This document shows positions 52,753-62,563 of a DNA stretch of 64,000 nucleotides, piece by piece (position 1 is the first letter of the stretch; each line of letters begins with the position of its first letter). Position numbers and translations under genes: made by a program. The notes under the pieces were generated by a model, which was given only the letters and a program-made list of their open reading frames with translations, was not told the origin of the DNA and ran no database searches. The DNA comes from Aphrocallistes beatrix (taxonomy: Eukaryota > Porifera > Hexactinellida > Sceptrulophora > Aphrocallistidae): the NCBI GenBank assembly GCA_963281255.1, contig OY725488.1, forward strand, positions 5,479,925 through 5,543,924, in the 5' to 3' direction.

Positions 52753-53000
52753 GACAATTCAAGTATTCACAAATCTAAATAATCTACAGCCTACAAGGAT
52801 TCCTGTGGCATCCGCACTATCGATTGGCCATCAAACAGCCCTGCTCAGGTTTAAACCCAATCGAGAATTCATGGGTCGTACTTAAGCATAGAATCCAAGT
52901 AAAAGCCCCAAAGTGCATTCGCGAAGTGGAAAACATGGTCAAAGAGGAGTGGGGAACTTTTGATCCCCTTTTCTCCGCAACTTCACTAGTTCTATGAGGA
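52753..53000 (+). pseudogene. Tc1/mariner transposase, 3' fragment
   Basis: One frame reads DNSSIHKSK (the QDNxxxHxS block holding the second catalytic Asp), a TAA, then IDWPSNSPA. A frameshift leads to LNPIENSWVVLKHRI and a C-terminal helix ending in TGA (about 52998). WPSNSPDLNPIEN(S/V)W is the hallmark third block of Tc1-type DDE transposases. At least one stop and one frameshift make it dead. It is a plausible past source of mobility for the Tc1-type MITEs. Confidence 0.85.
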
Positions 53001-53256
53001 AGCGATGCGATTTTGTAATACGTAGCTTCGGAAGGGAAGAATATTAATTATTAAATACATTTTATCCCCAATGCATAGTTACACTGATAGTGTCAACATA
53101 GTATAATTAAATCTCTAGATTCCCTCCTTTTCTTGTTGCTATGTTTTACTTAATGAGTGCAAATAGTGTGACAGACTGTATGTACTATAGAATCGGGTAG
53201 TGTCTGGTGATATGCTTGCGTAATCTTATTGTATTATTATTAGCTTACAACAACAT

Positions 53257-54576
53257 TCAATCAATCTCTTTGAATACAAGACCAGTCAAATATTTTGATT
53301 TTTTTCCAAGTTCCACTCGGACACAAGCATACATCTCGCAAAGATTCGCGTAAATGAATCCTTTCTCTCCATAGCACACTCTGATTGATTTAATTGCCTT
53401 TTCCATATATGTATTTGCCTCATTCAAAAAATTTAAATGAAGAAAGAGTTTGGCTAACTTCACCAAATTAAGTGCAATGAGTGGAAAGTGTTTAGGCAGT
53501 GCACTATGAGTGTACTGGGATTCAAGACATTTCCCACTGTCTATGGCTTCTTTCCAGTTTTCCAGCTCGATGTGTGCATCCATTATCTGTTCCGTTATTT
53601 TGATTCTATTATTAATATTAACCGATTCATCTGAATCCTTTAGAACATACGAAATCTCAAGGATACCTCTCCAATCTTTATTTCCTCTCTTCTTCGCAAC
53701 CTCCTCTAAAAGACTGTGATGTTGTTTATTGTCTGTTTGGAATCCTAGCTCCTCATTAGTACAACGAGTGCACTCACATTTGAAAAAATAACCTTTCAAC
53801 AGTTCATCTCGCCTCTTGTCCACTTCTTGAATTAGATCGATGTAACTTATTGTTAACTCTTCGCATGGTTTGATATCAACGACTGATCTGATGTACACCT
53901 GATCTCCTGAGAAGGATTGTACGCAATTGGGCGTACATGAATGATTGAACATAGAAACTAACGGATACACACCCACTGCGAATGGTGTTAGCTCTTCTTT
54001 CAGGACACAAAATGTATTGCTTATTATTTTTTCCAATATTATGTATAGAATTTCTGGCGAAGTGTCCATCCTCGCAGTTATTGCTTCAGTAAAATATGTC
54101 GTTATCTGTGTGAACATTTCCTTGGTGCGTCCTGGGAGACAATCTTGGTACCCGAGTAGGTCTATTTCTGAACAAAATGGACCAAATTCTTTCGTTCGTT
54201 TTAAAATTTTCTGGTTGGTGCATAGCAGCCTTACGAGTAGCTTGCAGTGTGTTGGTACTGTCCCTTTGGAAGCTTGCATTATTTCACATTCCATTCGATG
54301 TAATTCCCAGTCCTTTTTCTGGCAATCACGGTCACAATAACGTGGTCCCTTGCAAGCAGAGCACCTAAGTAAGTTGGGCGGAGAAGTCAGACAGCACTGA
54401 CAAGTTAATTTTTGATGCTCTGGAAGAACGATGTATGATATTGCTCTGTCTTGAATGATGAGATCGCCCTCCTTTCTAGGTGATTGTGATTTCAATACTC
54501 GACCTTTGCTCTTAGTTATTTCTAACTTCAATTCCCTCTTGTCGAATTCTTGCTCGAGTCTTGAACTACATCTCAT
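53257..54576 (-). CDS. SMYD-type SET/MYND lysine methyltransferase
   Basis: 439 residues, single exon, ATG at 54576. A split SET domain: an N-terminal part with KGRVLKSQSPRKEGDLI (24-40), the MYND zinc finger at 59-97 (CQCC..CSAC..YCDRDCQ..H..C), then the core SET GVYPLVSMFNHSCTPNC (202-218), VYIRSVVDIKPCEELTISYID (227-247) and post-SET CECTRC (267-272). A C-terminal helical repeat region (about 290-420) follows. Length and order fit SMYD1/2/3, with SMYD3 the closest by eye. These enzymes methylate lysines on histones and cytoplasmic proteins such as kinases. NHSC and the SISY tyrosine are present, so it should be active. Substrate unknown. Confidence 0.9.
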   Translation of the reverse strand: MRCSSRLEQEFDKRELKLEITKSKGRVLKSQSPRKEGDLIIQDRAISYIVLPEHQKLTCQCCLTSPPNLLRCSACKGPRYCDRDCQKKDWELHRMECEIMQASKGTVPTHCKLLVRLLCTNQKILKRTKEFGPFCSEIDLLGYQDCLPGRTKEMFTQITTYFTEAITARMDTSPEILYIILEKIISNTFCVLKEELTPFAVGVYPLVSMFNHSCTPNCVQSFSGDQVYIRSVVDIKPCEELTISYIDLIQEVDKRRDELLKGYFFKCECTRCTNEELGFQTDNKQHHSLLEEVAKKRGNKDWRGILEISYVLKDSDESVNINNRIKITEQIMDAHIELENWKEAIDSGKCLESQYTHSALPKHFPLIALNLVKLAKLFLHLNFLNEANTYMEKAIKSIRVCYGEKGFIYANLCEMYACVRVELGKKSKYLTGLVFKEID

Positions 54577-55218
54577 TTTATCACAATCAGTTTTATATGC
54601 TATTTTGTCTACAGTATGTTTAAAGAGAATTGCTTCAATAAGGGATGCCCGAAATGTTATCTAACTGATGTATTTATCAGCTCGAAATTAACGAATTTAG
54701 CTTAAACTAGGATCAAGATATGTGATAGTTGCAGTCAACTCCAGTTATAACGAAACACTCGAGATGTAACGGAGTAACCTCTCCCTTTAGCAAATTGTTT
54801 GTGGGACAATCTACTTGGAAGTAGTTTGCCGTTACTTCGAAGTAGGTTGTCTTCTGGATATTTCATTCTAAGTAAAGTGTCCCGGATAACTTCTAAACGT
54901 GTATAACTATACTAAGCAGAACTAATGAAATTATAGTATTCAAAAGGTAAGGCCATTGTTAATAGAAACTTGTTCAGCACCAAAAAAGACATTCAGTGGG
55001 GATGCGGGAAGGAGGGACCATGCCGCCCCAAGGAATTATTTGAATATTAGACGCCAAATATCGATCTACACTATTTTTTGTCATCCATGAAGAAAAAAAC
55101 TTAAATTAATTCAATTACTGGAAATATTATTCATGATATGAACCATATGTTTCGCCAAAATTAGAGATAAAAAAGGATGGAATAGGACTAAAATTATTTA
55201 CACTTCTGAAAGGTGGGA
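54577..55218. other. intergenic with MITE end and a dispersed repeat
   Basis: TTGCAGTCAACTCCAGTTAT (about 54730) looks like a pogo/Tc1 MITE end. GACGCCAAATATCGATCTAC (about 55050) recurs with one extra T at about 29790 together with GTCA(C/T)C..GAAAA words, so a second dispersed repeat is present. No gene. Confidence 0.5.
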
Positions 55219-55485
55219 GTAGGCCTGTCACGAAAATTTTGGTCCGCGAAAAAATTAGTCCTCCCCTGAAAATTTTGGTGCTGCAATGGACCATTTTTTC
55301 AGAGAATATTGGTCCCGGGACCATTTTTTTCCAGGAAAAAATTAGTCCGGGCGGACCAAAATTCCATGGAAAATTAGTCCATAGTAGGACCAAGATTTTC
55401 AGGCGTAGGACTGATTTTCCCTGAAAAAATTGGTCCCCCGGACCAATTTTTTCGCACACCAATTTTCCAGTGGCAGGTCCCCTAC
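55219..55485. mobile_element. word-array foldback, word AAAAATTGGTCC
   Basis: GTAGGCCTGTCACGAAAATT on the left and the inverted GTAGGGGACCTGCCACTGGA on the right. Between them AAAATTRGTCC occurs about eight times in both orientations. CCTGTCACGAAA ties it to the element at 39585-40718. No clear target duplication was found. Confidence 0.7.
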
Positions 55486-56094
55486 TTTGCCAAAGTTATA
55501 TGCATATGATCCAGGTAGATAATTATCTAGGAACGTGAGACACTCCTTTAGGCATATGATTTGGGGTCCGATCCTGTTTAGAAGCGCGAAAATTTCGAAT
55601 ATTGTCCTATACTACTTTTCTGATGTTATTTATCCAATTAGGCGTATGTATATTTAATGGATTCGAGATTAGGCGCTTATCTCTGATTATCTGTACAATA
55701 CCCTGATCCAGGGCAAAAATTCCATCTGCCATACAAATACTGTTAAGTGGGCATTTTGATAAATATACTTTATATTCAATATAAATTTCGAGAATTACTG
55801 TATTTCTCCCAATACTACTACCCGATACTTCTACGTAGTAGAATCCAAATTATTTGCAAATAGATTTGCCGATGTAATAATTTATACTTTTTGCTATGTA
55901 AGAATATTCAAAAACCCAAATAATCCCAACTTTGTTGCGCCAAGTATTTTAAACTAAAGCGAGTTGTCACTAAATGGGTCTGACTATGGAGGCCAATTCA
56001 TTCAAAAATCGCGACAACTACTGAAAATCTGACATCAAATTCGAAAGCTACACACTCTAGTTACTCAGTTTAGAATTTTCTATTCATATACTTT
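55486..56094. other. 5' flank of OXCT1-like gene
   Basis: AT-rich. Contains one TTGCGCCAAGTA word shared with 3890. No gene or clear repeat boundary. Confidence 0.4.
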
Positions 56095-58089
56095 TTGGAT
56101 ATGATATTCCTTCAACTCATTAGCAGCTCTTACATGCATTGTAGGTTGTGGAGTCGCTGTCTGCTCTATCCCTGCGCCAGGTCTAATCTATATGTCCGCC
56201 ATCGTCAAATCCACTTCTCGTATTCCTTCGGAGGTAAGGTCTGCAGAGATGCAAAAGAAGCCATCCAAGGTATAAATCTTGGCGCGAAGCTGCTCGTTGG
56301 AGGTTTTGGTCTCTGCGGAATTCCAGAAAATCTAATTCGTGCCATTGCTCAGTCAGACATTCAGTCACTGACCTGTGTGAGCAACAATGCAGGCACTGAT
56401 CGATATGGATTGGGATTATTACTGAACGCAGGTAAAGTGAAGAGGATGGTAGCAAGCTATGTGGGGGAGAATAAGGAGTTTCAGCGGCAGTATTTGGATG
56501 GAGAGTTAGAGGTGAGTAGTTATCAAGATAAGGATACAGTTAACTACTAGAAGGTCATTGAGTTTGTATTTATGAATTTCAAATATTATACGCCTAAGAA
56601 TATGCCTTGCAGACCACACAACTTAACATATCAATTAGTATACCATATAGTACAATGTGGTCGGATGCCCATAAAGAGTGGTAAGGTCATTTTCGTTATG
56701 TTAATCAAAAGTGGTGCTCATCTACCTTATTGCACATAGAACTAACACAATTTATAAAAGAGTGGTAATGGCCTTACCAGCCGCACCGCTTCCTACTGCC
56801 GTTCCGTTTTTGGCTAGACGTCCCGCTTTTTTCACTCTCCTGTTTGTACAAAGACCTTCCTGAGTTTAATCTAGGTAGAGCTGACTCCGCAAGGCACCCT
56901 CGCAGAACGTATCCGATCGGGCGGGGCCGGTATCCCTGCATTCTACACTCCGACATCCTATGGCACCATGATTCACCAGGGAGGAGTTCCTATCAAATTT
57001 GACAAGTCTGGTCGCACAGAAATTTCAAGTCTTCCACGCGAGTCTCGGAAATTTGGTGAGAGGGAGTTTGTGCTGGAGACAGCGATCCGCGGCGACTTCT
57101 CCCTCATCAAGGCCTGGAAGTCAGACGGCAGAGGCAATCTAATATACCGAAAATCTGCTCGGAATTTCAATGCAACGATGGCTAAGGCCAGTAACGTTAC
57201 AATCGTGGAGGTGGAGGAGCTAGTGGAGACAGGAGAACTTGATCCTAATCAGGTTTGTTCCTGTGACATGAATCAAACACTTCTCTAAATTTTTAACTAA
57301 GTATTTTTATAGATACACACCCCTGGAATATTCATCGACAAGATCGTCGTGGGTGAAGGATATGTCAAACCGATTGAGAAGAGAAAACTTTTCACTCCAG
57401 TAGATTCTAAAATCGGAGAACTTAGTAAGGCTGAACGGATCATTAGACGAGTATCAAAAGAGTTCAAAGATGGGATGTACGTCAATCTCGGCATTGGGAT
57501 TCCAATGCTAGCGAGCAACTACATCCCGTCCGATATAGAAGTGATCCTCCAGTCAGAGAACGGAATCCTGGGGCTTGGCCCGTTTCCTACAGAGGAGGAC
57601 ATAGATCCAGATCTAATTAACGCCGGGAAAGAGACTGTCACTTTAATGGATGGTGGCTCTTACTTCAGTTCAGATGATTCTTTCGCGATTATCCGTGGCG
57701 GACACATCGATTTGACGATATTGGGAGGCATGCAAGTGTCCCAGACAGGCGATCTTGCGAATTGGATGATTCCCGGTCACATGATAAAAGGAATGGGCGG
57801 AGCGATGGACCTAGTCTCTGCGGAAGGAACCAGGGTCATTGTAACCATGGAGCACAACACAAAGAATGGAGAGAACAAAATATTGGAAAATTGCTCGCTA
57901 CCCTTGACAGGCAAAGGCGTGGTGGATAGTGTCATTACTGAGAAGGCTGTTTTCCAGATTATTCCCTCCGGACTCATTCTGACCGAAATTTCCAAAGAAT
58001 TCTCCGTGGAAGATATTAGAGCTTGTACAGGTGCGAGTTTCGAGGTATCAGAGAATCTCTGTGAAATGGACGTTTCTCACTCTCAGTAA
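56095..58089 (+). CDS. OXCT1: succinyl-CoA:3-ketoacid CoA-transferase, mitochondrial
   Basis: Three exons: 56095-56511, 56875-57252, 57313-58089. Both introns (363 and 60 bp) are GT-AG and phase 0. The joined frame is 523 residues against 520 in human. It moves CoA from succinyl-CoA to acetoacetate, the committing step of ketone-body use in mitochondria. The N-terminus (to about 45) is rich in Arg, Ser and Leu with no acid cluster, a plausible presequence; a later Met (56131) could also serve. Seen: [89 protein letters not shown] (Glu of this block is the catalytic thioester residue), [17 protein letters not shown] and [17 protein letters not shown]. All key blocks are intact. Confidence 0.96.
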
Positions 58090-58331
58090 ATACTGCTTAA
58101 TTGTTAGCAGTTAATTATCAATTTAGGGATTAGATCTAATCTTTTCTATTCAGTTTCTTTATTCAAATTTGATTCCTAAGTACAATTATTTAACTCTCAT
58201 CCTTGTAAGTCGAATTTGTTTAATATTTAATTCAATTATCGAAATTTATTTTTTACGTTGACTATTATAATCGCACATCCATTATTGATTCAATAATGTT
58301 AACCTTTTTCGTGCAAAAACTACATAATTGT

Positions 58332-58455
58332 GGACATGTCTAATTTACGGGACGGGACAGTCCCGTAAATTAGGTACCTAGATTTTCCGGGATGGTCCGT
58401 AAATTAGGCATCTAGATTTTACGGGACTGTCCCGTCCCGTAAATTAGGCATGCCC
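58332..58455. mobile_element. 124-bp word-array element, word CCCGTAAATTAGG, 9-bp duplication
   Basis: GGACATGTCTAATTTACGGG on the left and the inverted GGGCATGCCTAATTTACGGG on the right. CCCGTAAATTAGG or its inverse occurs four times, with ACGGGACGGGACAGTCCCGT hairpins. CATAATTGT flanks it exactly (58323-58331, 58456-58464). It lies about 240 bp after the OXCT1 stop, and is the smallest complete member of the word-array class here. Confidence 0.85.
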
Positions 58456-58464
58456 CATAATTGT

Positions 58465-59033
58465 TACTATTTAGCATTTATGACTTATGTCACGAATATC
58501 CCCATTGACAACAAATGTCAACTAAACTATATTTGACAGTCTAAAGAGATGAAACAGTCTTTTGAAGATCTAAACTTTGTGATTATTTTACTAATAATAT
58601 TTTAAACATGTATAGAAATCCCAACCTTTGGAAACAGATTCGTGAGAATTATTTCAAAAATTCCATTGCTCTGCCAACGTTAGGCCAGATCCTTTCCATT
58701 TTAATCATTACGTAATGCTTGAATGGAACCGATGAGATCACGTTTCAGCGGTTCATCATCTATGGCTTTCGAGCTGTAGGATCCGAATCTCTTGCAGACA
58801 TGCCGATCCCACGGAAAATCCGTGAGTTAATATGCTGCGTGTGCCCAGGCAATCACTCAGGGCTGCTGGGTACTGGGGATGAGATAAATAAATCGAATAC
58901 TTTCTTATGTGAGCTAAAAATAGGTCTAAATTGTATAAAACCGTCTGAGATATCCTATTAGGTATTTGCACAGGTATTTATATTACTGACATTTAAACTG
59001 TTTTAATCTCTATTATTAACTTTTGTTAGAAAA
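58465..59033. other. intergenic, EDRF1 5' flank
   Basis: No repeat recognised. An 80-codon frame at 58719 has no family resemblance. Confidence 0.4.
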
Positions 59034-62000
59034 ATGGCAGAATTCAATCCCTGCTTAGTTCCCACTGACAGCAGTCTTGAAATCACTTTAGGAAATCAGA
59101 CGAAGCAACGAGTAAGAAATGCAGAATCGACACCTGCCCATTCTCTGTCCAATGTGGACCAAGCAATCAAATATTCACACATTTTCCCTCAGCTGGATAT
59201 TATCGCTTCATCAAGACACGTAAAATCTCTCTTCAAAATTCCTTTTTCCAAAGATCCATTTAGCTTTGCTGTTCATCGAATTGGTAAAACCTTAATTTTT
59301 GACGATTTCTTTCTAAATCTACGTTCCAGCCCTTCCGCTTCAACGCAGCCGGAGCCTCGCGCGGAGCCAAAGAGCGACAATGAAAAGAAAGAACGAATAC
59401 ACTGCACTCACTACTCATCCTTGCCTGAGCTGACCGCTGAGAATCCAGACATGTTAGAGAGAGTTGTTTCAAGGAATGTAGTTCCGTTTCCAAGCCAGCT
59501 GATTCCATTTGAACAATCTTTGGTGCCTGTTCAAGAGTCCAAGAGAGAGCGTAAGCAGGTGGAACGTAGGCATAGCGAGGGAGCTAGCGACCCACCCCAC
59601 AGCAATTCTAAAATGAACAACCCCTCTCTCATCCTGAGCTCCACGCCGCAGCCCCTCACACTCACCACTTCCGGGGACATAAACCTGTCGTATGGGCCGA
59701 GTCTACGCGACATTTTATGGCGCTTTGAGGACTACAGCATGCTGCTAGGCTGTGACATGCCAATATTCGGCATGGGCACATACCCAGCTGTTAGCTTGTT
59801 CCTACAGGACGCGAGGATGCCAATCAATGTGCTGACTGGGATTGACATTTGGTTGGACAATTTGATGAATAACGTACCCGAGGTGTTGATGGCCTACCAT
59901 GTGGAGAACGTAATAAGGAACTATGAAGTGGTGAACAACGACTCTATCCCGACTCTCCCTAACTCGAAATTCTCCCCGGACCTGATTTCCAATATTTGTG
60001 CTAATATTCTGCACTTTTTGAAAGCCAATTGTACGAAAGAAGGCCACACTTATTGGCTTTTGAGGGAGAAGGGAGAAGACATTATCAAACTCTACGACCT
60101 TACATCTCTCGTCCAACACAAGGAGGAACCTCACATTCCACAGCAATTTGACAACCCATTCGTGGACCCGGTAGCACTCCTCTTCTATAAAGTGGCCACG
60201 CAGATGTATCGGAATCTGTCACATGACATAGATACTTATCCAGAAGAGCTGGGGACGATTAAGCACATGCTAGAGCAGGTCATAAGGCTGTTAGCTCAAG
60301 CCGGGCGCCCTTCCAAACTGGGCCTCACTGCCTATCAGCTGTTGACTGATATATTTTTGGGACTCGAATCAATCAGTGAGATACTTAGTCCTAACGTCCA
60401 CAGCGAAACAGCTGTGAAGGAAAACAAGCATCGCAAGAAAAAATCTAAAAAGAGCGCCAAAATCCAGGCATCTAAGCCCCCAATACAGCAGGACCGGAAC
60501 TATCTGGCGCCGCTTACTTCCGGTGCAAACAAGCCCGTGTCTTGGCCGGTGGCGAACATGCTGGCTTCCCATGAAGAGTACGCAGCCATAAACAGGAATA
60601 TCCCCACGCCGATAAAACTTGGTTCCAACGAGGAACGTGCCAGGATAGCAATGGATTACATTGCCGCCTCATTGGAGCTAGCTGCTCACTTCCGAAGCGA
60701 GGGAGAGTTTGTCTTGACATACGTAAATGAAATGCTGACGAAAGCTGCGGGGTGCTTTTACATCATTGGGCAGTCTAGCTTTACTCTCGATCGACTGGGA
60801 AGATCTTTGAGATTCGCTATTCATGGACTAAGGACACTATTTCCGGTTTGTAACACGCAAAGTTCCGAGTTAGTGTTACTATTGAAATTCACCATTCTAG
60901 AACTAACTGGCGATATTCTGTGCCAGCTAGCGAAATCTAAGGAAATTTCAACCCATCAAAAAGATTTCATAGAAACAGATCCCGAATTTGAACCCATCTT
61001 ATCGCACGCACCAGATCGAGTCGGATTCGATTCCTTCATTCCTCCGATCGAATTATCCGCCAACAGAGTTGACACTCTCCTGAGCTCCATTGACTGCTAC
61101 TTGTACCTCGAATCTGAGATTAAGAAAAGCACCCAATTTCAATTCAAGAATGCCTCACTGCTGAAGCGTCTAGGGAACGCTTATAACGAGATAGGACTGA
61201 TGAGTATCGATTCGATTATCAATCAGGAGCATTTGATAACTGAGACAAAACTCCAACTTGCAAAATCTGCATTTGCTTACTTTCAAAATGCTATTCGTTA
61301 CTTCAAAATTTCAGCTGATGTCTTGAATTTGGTGCTGGTGCATTCTAATTGTGGTCGTTTAATGAGAATTTGCGCTTTTCACTTGACAAGCAAGGAATTG
61401 ACGGTGGGGAAACATCAAACTCCTCAGTGGAGACACTATTGCGAAGAAGCTATTGCTGCATACCAAAGTGGGATTAAGTTGCTAAGCAACGACGAATACC
61501 CTGATTTATGCAACAATCTGAAATTTGATGTGTCGAATGTGAAAATACAAATCGTAACATCTCTGATGGCAACTGAAAGAGATGAAACTGAAATCCATGA
61601 AATCTTGCAACATTTGAAAAGTTCGATCAGTATTTTAGAGGAATTAGTCGCTGTGCAGTTTGGCAGACGGACTGAGGCTGTGTTCAATCTCAGTTTGGCG
61701 TATTTTTACTTTGGAAAAATTGAACGCCAGCATTTTGAAGAGTGTTTGAGAAACAAAGCTGAAAGAGCTAAGAACTATTATCATCTTTCTGAGAAATATT
61801 TCTTGAAGAGTAATGAAATCCTGGATAACATGCCTCAGTTAGAAAGCAGAAGTTTTATTCAAAAATGCAAAAATTACACCCAACTCCATGACCTCACTAT
61901 GTTGAATTCATTCAACTCAAAACTGCAGGCAAAACACAAACAAATTTCTACCGCGATTCTGCACCTTTCAAACTTGTTTTATCTTTTCACGAAATTGTTT

Positions 62001-62258
62001 CCAAATTCAATTCCTATAAATGAGTTGACGGAATTGAGTGAATTTGGAGAGCAATCCCTCCTGAAACTGCGCTTCCTTACCTCACTCCTCTTCAAACAGA
62101 CAGGGACGTACACAGGCATATGTAAGGAGGTGATGCAGCTAGAAGAAATAGTGGGAAAACTAAAATTTAGTGTTCTGGAAAGCAAAATTGATTTTGACTC
62201 GTCAATTCTAGCGCAGTTATTGACAACGTGCAGTAAGATTGTGCTGGAGCTTTCTTAG
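59034..62258 (+). CDS. EDRF1: EDRF1-like protein
   Basis: 1,074 residues in one exon. The block from about 222 (YGPSLRDILWRFEDYSMLLGCDMPIFGMGTYPAVSLFL) through GIDIWLDNLMNNVPEVLMAYHV and NILHFLKANCTKEGHTYWLL to IIKLYDLTSL follows erythroid differentiation-related factor 1 very closely. Later conserved parts: LLYKVA, RDxIxASLELAAHF-like helices, LKRLGNAYNEIGLMSI, AFAYFQNAIRYFKISADVLN and NCGRLMRICAFHL, typical of its TPR-like helical second half. A Lys-rich stretch (KENKHRKKKSKKSAK) at about 462-476 may be a nuclear signal. Human EDRF1 is reported to influence globin gene expression; the ancestral molecular role is unknown and the name does not imply erythroid cells here. COG7 follows after 305 bp on the same strand. 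Confidence 0.93.
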   Translation: MAEFNPCLVPTDSSLEITLGNQTKQRVRNAESTPAHSLSNVDQAIKYSHIFPQLDIIASSRHVKSLFKIPFSKDPFSFAVHRIGKTLIFDDFFLNLRSSPSASTQPEPRAEPKSDNEKKERIHCTHYSSLPELTAENPDMLERVVSRNVVPFPSQLIPFEQSLVPVQESKRERKQVERRHSEGASDPPHSNSKMNNPSLILSSTPQPLTLTTSGDINLSYGPSLRDILWRFEDYSMLLGCDMPIFGMGTYPAVSLFLQDARMPINVLTGIDIWLDNLMNNVPEVLMAYHVENVIRNYEVVNNDSIPTLPNSKFSPDLISNICANILHFLKANCTKEGHTYWLLREKGEDIIKLYDLTSLVQHKEEPHIPQQFDNPFVDPVALLFYKVATQMYRNLSHDIDTYPEELGTIKHMLEQVIRLLAQAGRPSKLGLTAYQLLTDIFLGLESISEILSPNVHSETAVKENKHRKKKSKKSAKIQASKPPIQQDRNYLAPLTSGANKPVSWPVANMLASHEEYAAINRNIPTPIKLGSNEERARIAMDYIAASLELAAHFRSEGEFVLTYVNEMLTKAAGCFYIIGQSSFTLDRLGRSLRFAIHGLRTLFPVCNTQSSELVLLLKFTILELTGDILCQLAKSKEISTHQKDFIETDPEFEPILSHAPDRVGFDSFIPPIELSANRVDTLLSSIDCYLYLESEIKKSTQFQFKNASLLKRLGNAYNEIGLMSIDSIINQEHLITETKLQLAKSAFAYFQNAIRYFKISADVLNLVLVHSNCGRLMRICAFHLTSKELTVGKHQTPQWRHYCEEAIAAYQSGIKLLSNDEYPDLCNNLKFDVSNVKIQIVTSLMATERDETEIHEILQHLKSSISILEELVAVQFGRRTEAVFNLSLAYFYFGKIERQHFEECLRNKAERAKNYYHLSEKYFLKSNEILDNMPQLESRSFIQKCKNYTQLHDLTMLNSFNSKLQAKHKQISTAILHLSNLFYLFTKLFPNSIPINELTELSEFGEQSLLKLRFLTSLLFKQTGTYTGICKEVMQLEEIVGKLKFSVLESKIDFDSSILAQLLTTCSKIVLELS

Positions 62259-62563
62259 GAGAAATACGAGAGATTGATCTGTGTCGATTTCAAGGTTATG
62301 CCCAATCTACCTGATACTCGTACCGCTTCGGATTCAAGAAAACTGAGTTTAATGGAAGTATCAAAATTCATTCCCAACAAACTCACGCAGTGCTGTCTGT
62401 GCCAAGAGATACCATTTCTTTTGACTCTGTTTTCACATTGCAATGCATGAATTAAATACTGCTCCCATACTAGCGGGAATCATGTTTCAAATTAGAATTC
62501 CCTATTGTTATGTTATATTACGCAGATGTATTTTTCATACAAACTAGAATTGGCTAAGTGGAT

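Noticed and set aside
58719..58961. 80-codon frame upstream of EDRF1
   Set aside because: No family resemblance. It ends shortly before the EDRF1 start but shows no evidence of being an upstream exon.
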